A DNA stretch of 64,000 nucleotides from Hippophae tibetana (Eukaryota > Streptophyta > Magnoliopsida > Rosales > Elaeagnaceae): assembly GCA_037013495.1 (NCBI GenBank), contig CM072811.1, forward strand, positions 42,911,452 to 42,975,451, written 5' to 3'. Every line of letters starts with the position of its first letter. The first letter of the stretch is position 1. The notes beneath the pieces were generated by a model that searched no databases, was not told the origin of the DNA, and saw nothing but the letters and a program-made list of their open reading frames with translations. This document shows, piece by piece, positions 13,231 to 24,780 of the stretch. The position numbers and the translations under genes were made by a program.

Positions 13231-15044
13231 TATTACAACCAAACATAAAATTGTAAGGAATCAATTCTAATTTCATTCATACTAAGCAAACAACACCTTA
13301 TAACCTATCCAAAATCCTTTATTTCTTATCTTAAAGATAATATTATTTTTAAATTGTTGAAGAGTTAAAATAGATTAAATTTGAAATATTAAGCTTAATT
13401 TTTTTGAATTTAATATGAAGATCTCAAATAAAATGTAAGATATACATTTATATCATATGATTTGTGTGAAAAATTTATCATAGATTTTTTGTAACAATGC
13501 TTGAATTTTTTTCTTTTTTTCTTTTCAAGATTGAGATCAATGAGATTTATTAGTTACTAGGAACCAAAATCAACCAAATCCCACCTATTAGAAGAAGTAA
13601 ATTAAAATTATTATATTTGATCAAAATCTATTAGATTTTACCAATTAAAATAGATAAAATTATGATATTGACAACAAAACTTATTATTATTATTATCATT
13701 ATTATTATATAGTTAAATTATTACTATTTATAGAATTAACAATATAATAGAAGTACAATTTTAACTATGAATTCTAATTAGCCTACTATGTCAAATAACA
13801 AATTAAAATAGCAACAACAAAATAACCCAACATTTCTAATTCTTTACTTATATATATATATATATATATATATTCTTACCACTAATAAAAATATATATAT
13901 ATATTAAATTTTCATATCCATATGTTGTTATTTGTACTGATTTTATTATTAAGTTTGTCTACATGTGTTACTGTTTGATGTGCACAATACTCTATCTTAT
14001 CATGAATTAATATTTTATTTGTATGATGATACCATGTGAATATACTTAATAAGGGTTAAATTTACAGGGAGTTTGATGTTCACAATACTTTATCTTATCA
14101 TGCTAGAGGTGAGACTAGATTTCAAGATATTGATATCCTTTCTTTTATTGATTTGAAATACATAATAAATTGTTATCTTATTACATATTCAAAGTCAATA
14201 TCTTATGTAATTGAAAATTGTGAGTTAGGAGATGACAGGAAGATATTAGACATATAATTAAAAATGTTATATTGTAACACGTGCTCATAATTTAAGGATA
14301 TATAACAAGTTCTTTTATATGATTGTGCAACCTATACCATCACTAACTTCTTTTTTTTAGCAAATAATATTTTCTATTGTTTGAACTTATGATTTAAAAC
14401 TAATGAAATATGGATCTTATCGTTATATTATTAGGTGAGCTACACCATCTTCACTACCTTAAACTTACGTAATTAGATTGAATTTATTAGGACATTTGGC
14501 CTTAATATGGCTCTTAATTTATTTGCATTCATGTATATTTTATAATTGTATGAATTTATTTTTGATATAGTAGATTATTATCAAGTAGTATATATATATA
14601 ATTGATACATAAAAGTAAAATATATTAGAGTAAACTAATATATACCATAATAGATAGAAACAGACTAAAAAAAAAATAGATAGCCTATATTTGGAGAATT
14701 ATTCTTTCAATTGTATATATCTCCAATAATTCTCTATTATCAAAGCTCATTTTCGTTGTCTTATTGTCTTCTCCTAGATGCAATCACACGTACGTGTTCT
14801 TTTTAATATGACATCCTTCTCCATGGATCGATTCAATTAAAAAACATAAACCCTACAAATATTTATTAAGTAGTAAAAATTAACTCATCTCATTTATTCA
14901 TTGAATGCTCTCATCATATTTAAAAAACTTTTTATTCATACAAGTCAATTTTCTTCGATAAATTATGAAACATGCGATTTTTGGATTTGCTCTACTCTTA
15001 CAATGGTTTTGTAACAAGTGGTCACGAAGTTGCACAAATACAAG

Positions 15045-16745
15045 ACCGTATACACGGTCACAAGTAATAAATGATAAGTAAGATATCGTTTGCACGAAGA
15101 TTTGTTACTAATATTTGTTAAGTACTAAAATTGTTTTAATTTGATTTTATCTAAACAATCGAAAGGTTGATAGAGTTTTAACTAAACTGATTTTTTATAA
15201 CAGTTTATAAGAAAATTCTAAGATTACAGTTTCACCAAATTAATCCACTGGAATCATATTATTTTCTCTTGATTTATGTTCTCACATTTAATTTATCAAC
15301 CAAGAATCCTAATTTATCCATATGTCTCTTCCGATAACAAATAGACACATTTTGCTAAAATAATTCACTATATTCCTATGAAAATTAAATTCACCAAGAT
15401 TCATTAAATTCAAAGTTCTCAAATAGCTACACGTACAATAAAGATATATTCCTATCCCTTATATATATTTGTTATTCTATCCACGAGCAACACACAAAAA
15501 TACATTTTCCAAGTTTATTTAAGTGTCACAGATCAATTGATTAATCTTCCAACAATCAAAAGCATTAAGCACAAATAGAATAAACAAATTAAATATCTCA
15601 TAAATCATTCAAAAATAATTAATCTAAGCTTCATAATATAAGTTACATGCCAACCCTAAAACAATCAAATTAGTTCATAGAAAACATTAAAATTACAATA
15701 TGAAAATATTAAGACATTTAAGGAACATTAAATGAAGAACAACAAAAAGAATTAGAAGTATTTCATCTCTGCTTTCACTATTTTTCTCCCTAAGTAGAAC
15801 CACAACAAAAGCCAAAAATGGCTTCTACATGTTCCACCTTCCACACCCTTCTTGTATCATAATAAGCACATATTTGTAGCTTCAAGAAAATATACCAAAC
15901 ATATTATGCGTGCAACAAATGGGAGACAAAAATTATTCTTCAAACACACGTGTAAAAAGTTGGGACATCGTGTGCCATTTTCAGACTTTTTTATACAATA
16001 CGCATGACATGTGGCGAGCTCTGATTCATTGGAAGAATAATAGGACACGTGGTAGCTTTGTATTAGGTAGGATGAAAGGGCACACACATATTAGGTAGAC
16101 CGTATCGCACGAGAAATATGCGCGTTAGTCTATGCACAACAGTTGGCCTCCACTCGCATGTAGCGTAGGACAAACACGTGATCTGGGCCATTCAAATTTG
16201 ATCTGATGGTGAGTGATAGAGACACGTCTAAGGGAAATTATTTGTGCAGACACGTGGGCCCCACTCTACGCGCCGGATTGCATAGATAGATGGACCCCAC
16301 TCTGTGTGCCGGACAGTATGCCATCTAAAAATGTGTCCAATCTCCCTTGTAGTGCTTGCATCTCACTCGCCTGATCTTCACCGTTGATTTTCTGATCTAA
16401 TGGTGCGTGAGACGCGTTGATAAAGCCGCGCATGGTACTCCTTTCTACGCAGAAAAACAAAGTTTGGTTAATTGCATTTAAGCCCTCTATATTAATTCAA
16501 ATTAAATTTTAAACTTTTGTTATTTGCAATTAAGCTCTCTTTTAATTCAAATTATATTTTCAATTTTTATTAATTGCAATTAAGTCTTTTTTCACTTAAA
16601 ATTCTTTAATTTTCTCTAAAAATATATTCCTTAAAAAATAATAGTAAATATTAATTTAAGAACTTAAAATTAATTAAAAACATTAAGAACATAACAATTA
16701 TAATTAATAAATTGGACAAAATAACTCTAAAACGTAGAGTTATCA
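15045..16745 (-). repeat. Gypsy-type LTR, 3' LTR in minus orientation
   Basis: Read on the minus strand it begins TGATAACTCTACG at 16745, directly after a purine tract (AAGTTTGGGGATG, about 16746-16758) that matches the polypurine tract of Athila-like plant Gypsy elements. It matches the LTR at 18109-19967 in inverted orientation and the one at 20713-21440 in direct orientation, with many substitutions. The lower-coordinate end is blurred near 15045. Confidence 0.75.
15947..16256. promoter_or_regulatory. Cluster of four G-box (CACGTG) palindromes in a Gypsy LTR
   Basis: CACGTG occurs at 15947-15952, 16046-16051, 16175-16180 and 16251-16256. G-boxes are bound by plant bHLH and bZIP factors in light, ABA and stress responses. 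The related LTR at 18109-19967 keeps two (18841-18846 and 18901-18906), so the motif is a family feature. Activity is inferred, not shown. Confidence 0.5.
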
Positions 16746-18108
16746 CATCCCCAAACTTAATATTTTGCTAGTCCTCGAGCAAAAGGAAAGAAATAAAACT
16801 AGGATACATGCACTTTAAATAGTGAATTTCAAACCATTCTCTTTGGTCATATAAATAACACAACTCAAAGAAATACAAGAATTTTATCTAAGCTTCAAAA
16901 GTAATTCAAAGGTATGTTACATTTTCACATTGAATTGTCTTGTGTGTGTGAAGTCTTTTCATAATTAATCACATGAAATCCAGATGAGTTTATGCAAATA
17001 TGTAACTAATTAATTTTAATGAAATCACAAATCTCATAAGTTCGTTTTTCACTTCTCTCTCCACTAATATAGACAAACACAAAACCAAAAATCAATAAGA
17101 CTTTATTAAGCTTGTAATGTATGGCTTAGGTAAAGGTAAGATAAAAGATAATATTTGGCTCAAATTTTTACTAAACACATCATTTTAGGATTGAAACAAG
17201 ATACATTCTAACATCTCAATGAATACTTCCCAATTTGGGATTTAACTTCACATGCAACAATCGTTTTTTTCTTCTTTTCGGTATCCTTTTTTTTTCTTTT
17301 TGATAAATCTTTAAGAATTTACTAACAATGGTCACATGTTAGTGAGATAAGGAATATCGATATATATCCTCTTTTTTTTTTACTAGGCTTATTTGTAGGA
17401 TAGAACAATATATATATATATATATATATAAGCTCAAAAGGGATATACTATGGATAAAACATGTAAAGTTGGATAGAAAGGCTCAAACGTTCCAAATATG
17501 GCCTAAATCATTTCCTTAGTTAAATGTTGTCTAGGATTTCACCTCGAGAGAAAATCAAACAAATTCTAAGAACTATGACACCAAAAAACATCAATTGAAT
17601 TGTATATTCACATAAACCTTCTCTAAATTAGCATAACAACTCAAAGATCAAGATTAGTGCTCATAAATAGACATTCTTTTAAAAATGAAACTTACTCAAA
17701 AATTACACACAAACTTAGACAATATTCAAAATTTTCAAAGAGCTATACGTTAGTTAAGCCGAAGAAATAAAAATAAATCACTATGAAAAGCAAAATATAT
17801 TCTAATGTTTCAATCAACCAAACAAATAAAGCTACACAAGCACAATACCAAGCAAATATTTCAAATAAGTTTAATCTTTCCACCCCCAAAATTAATATGC
17901 ACATTGTCCTCAATGTGTGAAAGTTAAAGAACAAATGAGATGGGTTCAAAGAAACTTCCTGGTTTTGGTTTGTAAGATTGAAATCCAAAAATAGCTTTAC
18001 TTCCTCCGATTTGCACCTACCAAAACAAAATAACAAAATAAAGAAATATAAAAACACATACATGTTCAACTAAGTAAAATAAATAGAAAACTAAAACATA
18101 TGGGTTGT
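16746..18108 (-). mobile_element. 3' internal remnant of a Gypsy element
   Basis: Lies between two LTRs in inverted orientation. The segment next to the polypurine tract (CTCGAGGACTAGCAAAATAT on the minus strand, about 16759-16778) is the noncoding 3' region characteristic of Athila-like elements. A minus-strand frame at 18069-17743 has no recognised domain. No gag-pol coding remains here. A TA run sits at 17407-17431. Confidence 0.6.
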
Positions 18109-19967
18109 TGATAATTGTATTTTATACAGTTATTTTCGTCTATTTTATTAATTATAATTGCTATGTTCTTGACATTTTTAGTTAATTTTTAATTAATTAA
18201 ATTAATATTTACTATTAGTTGTTTAATAAATATATTTTTTAAGAAAATTAATATTTACTATTAGTTGTTTAATAAATATATATTTTAAGAAAATTAATAA
18301 ATTTAAATAAAAAAGGACTTAATTGCAAGCAATAAAAGCTAAAAATATAATTTGAATTAAAAGTGGGTGAATTTGAAAATATCAAAAGATTAGAATTTAA
18401 TTTGAATTAAATTTGAGGGTCAAAATGCAATTAAGGAAAAATGATTTTTTTGTGTAGGAGAAGGAGGCCACTCACGCCATCAACAACGCGTAACACCCAC
18501 CGTTAGATCTTCTAATCAACTGTCAGGATCAAGCGCGTGGAATCCATAAGCGAAAACATAGATTGGATTTGGCTTTCCTAGATGCACGTTGCACGGTACG
18601 CAGAGTGGGACCCATGTGTCGGTTGCAGTTCATCGAATCATCGTGCGCATCCCATCGCTCATCGTTGGATCAACTTTGAACGGTCCAGATTTATACGCGA
18701 GTGGAATCAAGTTGTCTCGTACCGAGCAACGCGCTTATATCCCATGCGGCACGGTTCATCGAATCATCATGCACCCTCGCGTTCCACCGAATACAAAGAT
18801 GCCACATGTTTCCTTAATTTTCCAGCCAATCATATGGCAACACGTGGCATATATTTTGTGAAATCAAAACACAGAAAATGGTGCACTCTTTTATTGTCTA
18901 CACGTGTGTTTGGCTTTTATTATTCTCCATATTTCTATCCCTCATGTGTATTTTTATAAAAAATAAAATAGTTGTTTAGAGGTGTTATATTTGGAGACGC
19001 GAGGAAAGACAGGGGAGTTTTTTTTTTGTTTTAGTTTTTCAGTTTTCATTTTTCCATTGCACTTCAATTTTTAGTTTCTCTCTGCGTGTTCTCTACAACA
19101 CGTAGAAACCTCTCTTTAACATTTTGATGTTATTATTTTCTTAGGAAATAGAGAAAAAGAAGATAGCGAAGAAGAAGAAAAGGGAAGAAATTTATTTTTC
19201 ATTGAGAAATCGTGAAAGAGTATTTCCTAATATTTTTCTTTTAAATTTTATTTCTCTGAAATCTTTGATTATTGTTGTATTGTAATTTTAATTTCTACTA
19301 TGAACTAATTTATTTGTTCTAGGGTTGTAGTGTAGCTGAAATTATGAAACTTGAATTAATTATTTTTGAATGATTTATGGAACGATTTTAAGTTGTTTAT
19401 TTTGTCTGTGCTTAATACTTTTAATTATTGGAAGATTAATTAATTGATCTGTGACACTTAAATAAACTTGGAAAAGACATTTTTGTGTGTTGCTCGTGAT
19501 AAAATAACATATTTATATAAATGATAGGAATATACTTTTATTGTATGTGTAACTATTTGAGAACTTTGAACTTAATAAATCTGGTTGAATTTAATTCTCA
19601 TAGGAATATAGTGAATTATTTTAGCGAGATGTGTCTATATGGAGCTCGTAAGAGATGTATGGATAAATTAGTAGTTCTTGGTTAACAACTTAAAATACAA
19701 GAACATAAATCAAGAGAAAATAAAATCATTCAAGTGGATTAATTTGGTGAAACTACAATCCTAGAATTTTCTTACAAACTCTTAAAAAAAATTAGTTAGT
19801 CAAACTGCATCAAATTATCGACTGTTTGGATAAAATAAGGTTGAAATAATTTTAGTAATTAACGAATACTAGTTACAAATCTCTGTGGGAACGATATTTT
19901 ACTTATCATATTATTACTTGTGACCGTGTATACTTGCACGTTTTATGTTCTCTTAAAAGAGACAACA
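18109..19967 (+). repeat. Gypsy-type LTR, 5' LTR in plus orientation
   Basis: About 1.86 kb from TGATAATTG at 18109 to GACAACA at 19961-19967, followed after six bases by a primer-binding site. It has a TATA-like segment (TTTTTATAAAAAAT, about 18949-18962) and two G-boxes. It is the inverted, diverged relative of 15045-16745. Confidence 0.75.
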
Positions 19968-19973
19968 AGTTTT

Positions 19974-19991
19974 TGGCGCCGTTACCAGGGA
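19974..19991 (+). other. Gypsy primer-binding site
   Basis: TGGCGCCGTTACCAGGGA lies just after the LTR. This is a two-base variant of the TGGCGCCGTTGCCGGGGA site used by many plant Gypsy elements for tRNA-primed reverse transcription. It fixes the element's orientation as plus. Confidence 0.85.
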
Positions 19992-20280
19992 TTTGTTTTA
20001 CTATTTTTTTATTGATACTAATATCAATTAATCTGATTTTAGTTAAAAAAAAAAGGGGATTTTTTTATTGCTTATTGTTATTTTCTTATATTTGTGTGTT
20101 TATGTATGTGTTTATTTTCATTTTTACTTTATTAGATTTATTTTTCAGTTTTTTGGATAAAGTGGGACTTTGTATGCGACGCATAAAAAATCTTGACATA
20201 GTTCCGTTAGATCTAGAAATTAAGAGAACTATTTTAAAATTAAAAAAAATAATAAACAAGAAACATCAAAACATCTAATT

Positions 20281-20520
20281 ATGGATGAGGAAATTCCTGA
20301 ACTAGAAGAACCAAGATCTTTAAGAGATTATGTAGTACCTATAGTTGGCGGTATTCATTCGAGCATTAGAAGACCATCAATTCAAGCCAATAATTTTGAA
20401 ATTAAGCCTGCAATCATTCATATGATTCAAACATTAGTTCATTTTAGTGGTTTACCCCACGATGATCCAAAACTCTCAGTTGCCTCCCAAGAAGTGCTTG
20501 ATTTAGAGTCATCAGCTTGA
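20281..20520 (+). pseudogene. Gypsy Gag, N-terminal fragment
   Basis: Starts MDEEIPELEEPRSLRDYVVP 290 bp after the primer-binding site, the usual leader spacing. It contains the Gag block PSIQANNFEIKPAIIHMIQ and FSGLPHDDPK. Similarity stops at about residue 65 (after DDPKLSV) and the frame ends at a TGA at 20520. The rest of gag-pol is absent. Confidence 0.8.
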
Positions 20521-21440
20521 CTTCCCGTTTTTCTTCTGTTAGGGAGGTTCAGATATTGTGCGTCAAATACAAAGTCTCAATTTACTAGAAAATTGAAAAA
20601 TAAATCTAAGTAAGTAACAATAACCATAAAAAAATTTGAACTAAAATCAGATTGACTGGTATTAATATCAACAAAATAGTAAAACAAATCCCCGTCAACG
20701 ACGCCAAAAACTTGTTGTCTCTTTAAGAAAACATGAACGTGCAAGTATACATGGTCACAAGTAATAAATGATAAGTAAGATATTGTTCCCACGAAGATTT
20801 GTTACTAATACTCATTAAGTACTAAAATGGTTTCAACCTAATTTTATCCAAACAATCGATAGTTGGATGAAGTTTAACTAACTAATTTTTATAACAGTTT
20901 ATAAGAAAATTCTAGGATTGTAGTTTCACCAAATTGCTCCACTTGAATCTTATTATTTTCTCTTGATTTATGTTCTCACACTTAATTTGTCAACCAAGAA
21001 CTCCTAATTTATCCATATGTCTCTTCCGATAACAAATAGACACATCTCGCTAAAATAATTCACTATATTCCTATGAGAATTAAATTCACAAAGATTTATT
21101 AAGTTCAAAGTTCTCAAATAGCTACACGTACAATAAAGGTATATTCCTATCCCTTATATATATATATATGTTATTCTATCCATGAGCAACACACAAAAAT
21201 GCATCTTCCAAGTTTAATTAAGTGTCACAGATCAATTAATCAATCTTCTAACAATCAAAAGCATTAAGTACAGATAAAATAAACAATTTAAAAATATTCT
21301 ATAAATCATTCAAAAATAATTAATTCAAGTTTAATAATTTAAGCTACACCGCAACCCTAGAACAAATAAATTAGTTCGTAACAAAAATAGATATTATAAT
21401 ACAAAAATATTTATACATTTTAGAGAAATTAAATTAAATC
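20521..21440 (-). repeat. Third Gypsy LTR with leader and primer-binding site, minus orientation
   Basis: On the minus strand, LTR sequence (about 21440-20713) ends in GACAACA and is followed by TGGCGTCGTTGACGGGG (about 20706-20690), a mutated version of the primer-binding site, then leader sequence to about 20530. It is truncated at the 21440 side. It faces the plus-oriented element whose gag ends at 20520, so two Gypsy 5' ends point at each other across a few bases. Confidence 0.75.
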
Positions 21441-23445
21441 AAATTAACTAATAGTTCAAAAATGAACATTATTGGTAAAACTAATGTTGCAATTCTAAAC
21501 AAAAATTGTTTAATCAAAACCCCATTTGTAATGGTATCTAATATTAGTCATAGGATAATATTAGACACACCATTCATAAATGTCATCACTCTATATCTTG
21601 TCAAACACGATAAGATTTCCTTCAAAAATGATGACAAAACCCTCAGTTTTTTATTTATAGATGAACCAAAAATCAGGAATCTCAACCTCATTCGAGCATA
21701 TTCTATATATCAAAATGATATTTTTACCCTTATTAAGCTTAGATAAAAGGACCTTTTACATCTAAAAAACAAAATTCAATTTCATACCGTTGAAAGAGAA
21801 CTCCAACTCTCGGTGGTACAATAAAAAATATCCAAATTACAAAACTCTTTTGAAAAATAACTTTGTTCTTACCTACCCAGTGCCTTCTGGGTTAGACAGG
21901 AACATATGGTAGACTTACCCTATGAACCATCCTTTCATAAAAGAGATATCCCAACAAAAGTGAGGCTAATCCAAATGAATGATGACCAAACAATTTTGTA
22001 GAAAGAAGATCAACAATCTCTTATCTAAAAAATTGATTTCAAAATCCAGATCGTCGTGGAGTTGTGTGGCCTTCTATGTCAACAAATCAATTGAGATCGA
22101 AAGAGGAACCCCTCGATTGATTATCAATTATAAACCTCTCAATCAGGCCTTGAAATAGATTAGATACCTTATTCCAAATAAATAAAACTTGCTCCTAAAA
22201 CTTCACTCATCATCAATCTTTTCAAAGTTCGATATTAAGTCAAGATTTTGGCAAATTCAAATCGAACCAAAACATAGATACAAAATGACATTCACTATTT
22301 CTTTTGGATAGTATGAATGGAATGTCATTCCTTTTAGGCTAAAAATGCACCTTCTGAATTCTAAAGGATTATGAATGATATCTTTAATCCTTGTTCATAG
22401 TTCTATATTGTATACATTAATGATGTACTTATATTCTCAAAATCTGTCGGAAAACATATTTGAAATCTCAAAACCTTCTTTCATATAATCAAAAAGAATG
22501 GTCTGGCTTTATTAGCTAAAAAGATGACTCTTTCCAAACTAATATTAGGTTTCTCAAACATAATATGTCTAATGGAACCATTATTCCTATCGAACAATCT
22601 TTGTAGTTTACTACAAAGTTTCTTGACAAGATCACCGATAAAACCCAACTTCAAAGATTCCTTGAAAGCTTGAATTATGTTCTCAATTTTTGCCCAAACA
22701 TTAACAAATTGGCAAAGCCACTCCATAATAGGCTTAAGAAAACTCACGAGCCTTGGATAGAAGAACACATAAAAAAATTGCAAAAAATAAAAGTACAAGA
22801 TCATTGATAAAACCCAACTTCAAACATTCATTGTTTACATCTTATAGATCTAACACTTCCCAAGATAGTATAAACTGATGCTAGCGAAGTTGGTTTCAGA
22901 TGAATCCTCAAACAAGTTTAGGAAGATAAAGAACTCATCATTCAGTTTGTCTCTGGCCATTGAAATGATTGTTAAAAGAATTATTCCATTGTCAAAAAAG
23001 AAGTATTAGAAATAGTACTTTGTATTTCAAAATTTCAATTAGATTTATTAAATCAAATTTTTTTACTAAGAATTGATTGTAAATCTGCAAAAGAAATTTT
23101 ACAAAAAGATGTTCAAAACATTGCATCAAAACAATTTTTTGCTAAATGGCTAGCTTTATTAAGTGTTTTCGATTTTGTTATTGAATTTATCAAAAGAGAA
23201 TCCAATTTATTACCATACTTTCTAACCAAAGAGTTCCTCCAAAACAAGTAAACATGTCAAAAAAGAAGAAAGAAAAGGTGAAGAAGGATCATCCACCAAA
23301 CCCTTCAATCAAAACCATTTCTTCATCAAAACTAATCATCACTTGGTCCCAAGTGGCCTCATTATCACCATTAGAATCTAGTATTCATTCTCATTGCTCT
23401 GAAACTTCCATACCCATCCTTTTTTATAATTGTTTTCTTTTGTAA
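21441..23445 (+). pseudogene. Endogenous pararetrovirus fragment (Caulimoviridae), decayed
   Basis: The segment translates on the plus strand, in shifting frames with many stops, into protease, reverse transcriptase and RNase H remains typical of the caulimovirid polyprotein rather than of Copia or Gypsy. A protease-like part lies at 21462-21746. RT blocks follow, with the active-site motif present as YINDV at 22413-22427 instead of YIDDV. RNase H blocks lie at about 22870-23200 (Asp at 22877). A short Lys-rich tail encoded near 23254-23445 follows. No movement or coat protein is seen. Such fragments are integrated, non-mobile virus DNA. Genus cannot be fixed from sequence reading alone. The stops and frameshifts make it non-coding as found. 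Confidence 0.8.
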
Positions 23446-23512
23446 TCACATTACCTTCAACTATTATAAGTTAAGTTTATTCTGTATTTTGATTTCTGTA
23501 TTTAAAGCTTTC

Positions 23513-23564
<52 letters not shown>
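23513..23564. repeat. (TA)n microsatellite
   Basis: About 26 uninterrupted TA units directly downstream of the pararetrovirus fragment. Pararetroviral insertions are often bordered by TA repeats; here it could mark the insertion edge. Confidence 0.95.
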
Positions 23565-23567
<3 letters not shown>

Positions 23568-23603
23568 AATACTTATAGCTTCCTAAATCGGCTAATCTAT
23601 CAA

Positions 23604-23711
23604 TATAATATGCTTGATAGAGTCACTTTTACAGATAGAGTCATTTTTGATATAATTATACAGATATATAAAGCTTGTATATATATCAAAAGTGACTCTA
23701 TCAATATTATA
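23604..23711. repeat. Imperfect inverted repeat with a duplicated arm
   Basis: The right arm ATATCAAAAGTGACTCTATC (about 23685-23702) is complementary to two tandem left arms, TTGATAGAGTCACTTTT (about 23614-23630) and GATAGAGTCATTTTTGATAT (about 23634-23653). This predicts two alternative hairpins. It may be a small MITE relic; no target duplication was identified. Confidence 0.7.
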
Positions 23712-24780
23712 TATAATTAGGTTTTTTTAGGTATTATAATTAGGATTTTCTTTTGTTGTTATAATTAGGACTTCTATTTGATTGTAACTAAAGTTTTGAT
23801 TACTATATAATTTTAAAAGAAAAAGGCCTAGAGATTTTTTTTAAAGCATAGATTTAATTTCAACAGTCAATTTATTATTGTTAGGGTTTCTTTTATGATT
23901 CTTACATAATGTATTTAATTAAAGCCCAAAAGTATTTTTAAACCCTAATTTTTTTTTTAAAAAACAAATCCTACAAAGGACTTAAAGAAAACTTTTATGG
24001 GATTAAAGATATGGATTTAGGTTAATGAGTTAAAATATGGATATGAATTTTATGACCCAATAAGCTTTGATCCAATTATATTTGACTAGCGTTGATCGAC
24101 TTTGATCGGTGTTGATAGTTGTTGACTTTGACCAAATATTTTTATATAACTTAAAATTTAAATATTAGTATGCTTATATATATATTTTAAAATTAATTAA
24201 TTGAAGCAAAATGTTTCCAAAATGACTTCTCTCTTAGAAATTAATTTGGTTTGAAAAATAAACACTTATATGCATATAACTTATGTGAGTAGTGATCAAC
24301 ACAAAGGAAGATTAATATTTAACATAATTACATATGCACTTCTTATCAAACGCGTGATGATTATTCAGTTTTTTAAGCTACAACTGTTAGAAAGAGACAT
24401 GGTTTCTAAATGAGCTCATCTTACACTATATTTTGGAAGAGGAAAGACAAAAGTAAGATAAGAAAGAAAGTATGCACTTGACCTTAACCTTTAAGTACAA
24501 GAACAAGAGAAATAAAAAGAAGAATGATAAGAAAACTACAATTAAGTACACGAGGTATAAAAAATTAACAAGTAAAAATTTGATTGCATTATGGAACAAT
24601 ATATTAGGTCATATCTCCAGACGTAGAATATAACAAATTTTGTCTTGAACAAAATTTTAAACCCCTTAGATTTTACAGATTTTGATGTTTATGTTAACTG
24701 TATAAAGAAAAAAAACCAATAAAAGAAGATTTAAAGCCAACAGGACTTTAAAAGTCTTAGAACTTATACATACATACATT
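23712..24780. other. AT-rich spacer
   Basis: No coding signal. Contains clustered TTGAC/TTGATC motifs at about 24085-24135 and general AT-rich DNA. The part above about 24550 may be the decayed start of the downstream Copia element. Confidence 0.4.

Larger units (their letters stand above)
11891..15044. other. AT-rich intergenic region with simple and tandem repeats
   Basis: It holds the B3 gene promoter side (just above 11890), the hypothetical frame at 12109-12411, imperfectly repeated TTTAGGATTTAAGATATAG-type sequence at about 12720-12960, a 42-bp tandem array at 13077-13230, and TA dinucleotide runs near 13848-13872 and 13891-13905. I see no further gene. Confidence 0.5.

Noticed and set aside
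17743..18069. A 108-codon hydrophobic frame as a membrane protein
   Set aside because: It is translated AT-rich Gypsy 3' interior; hydrophobicity comes from T-rich codons.
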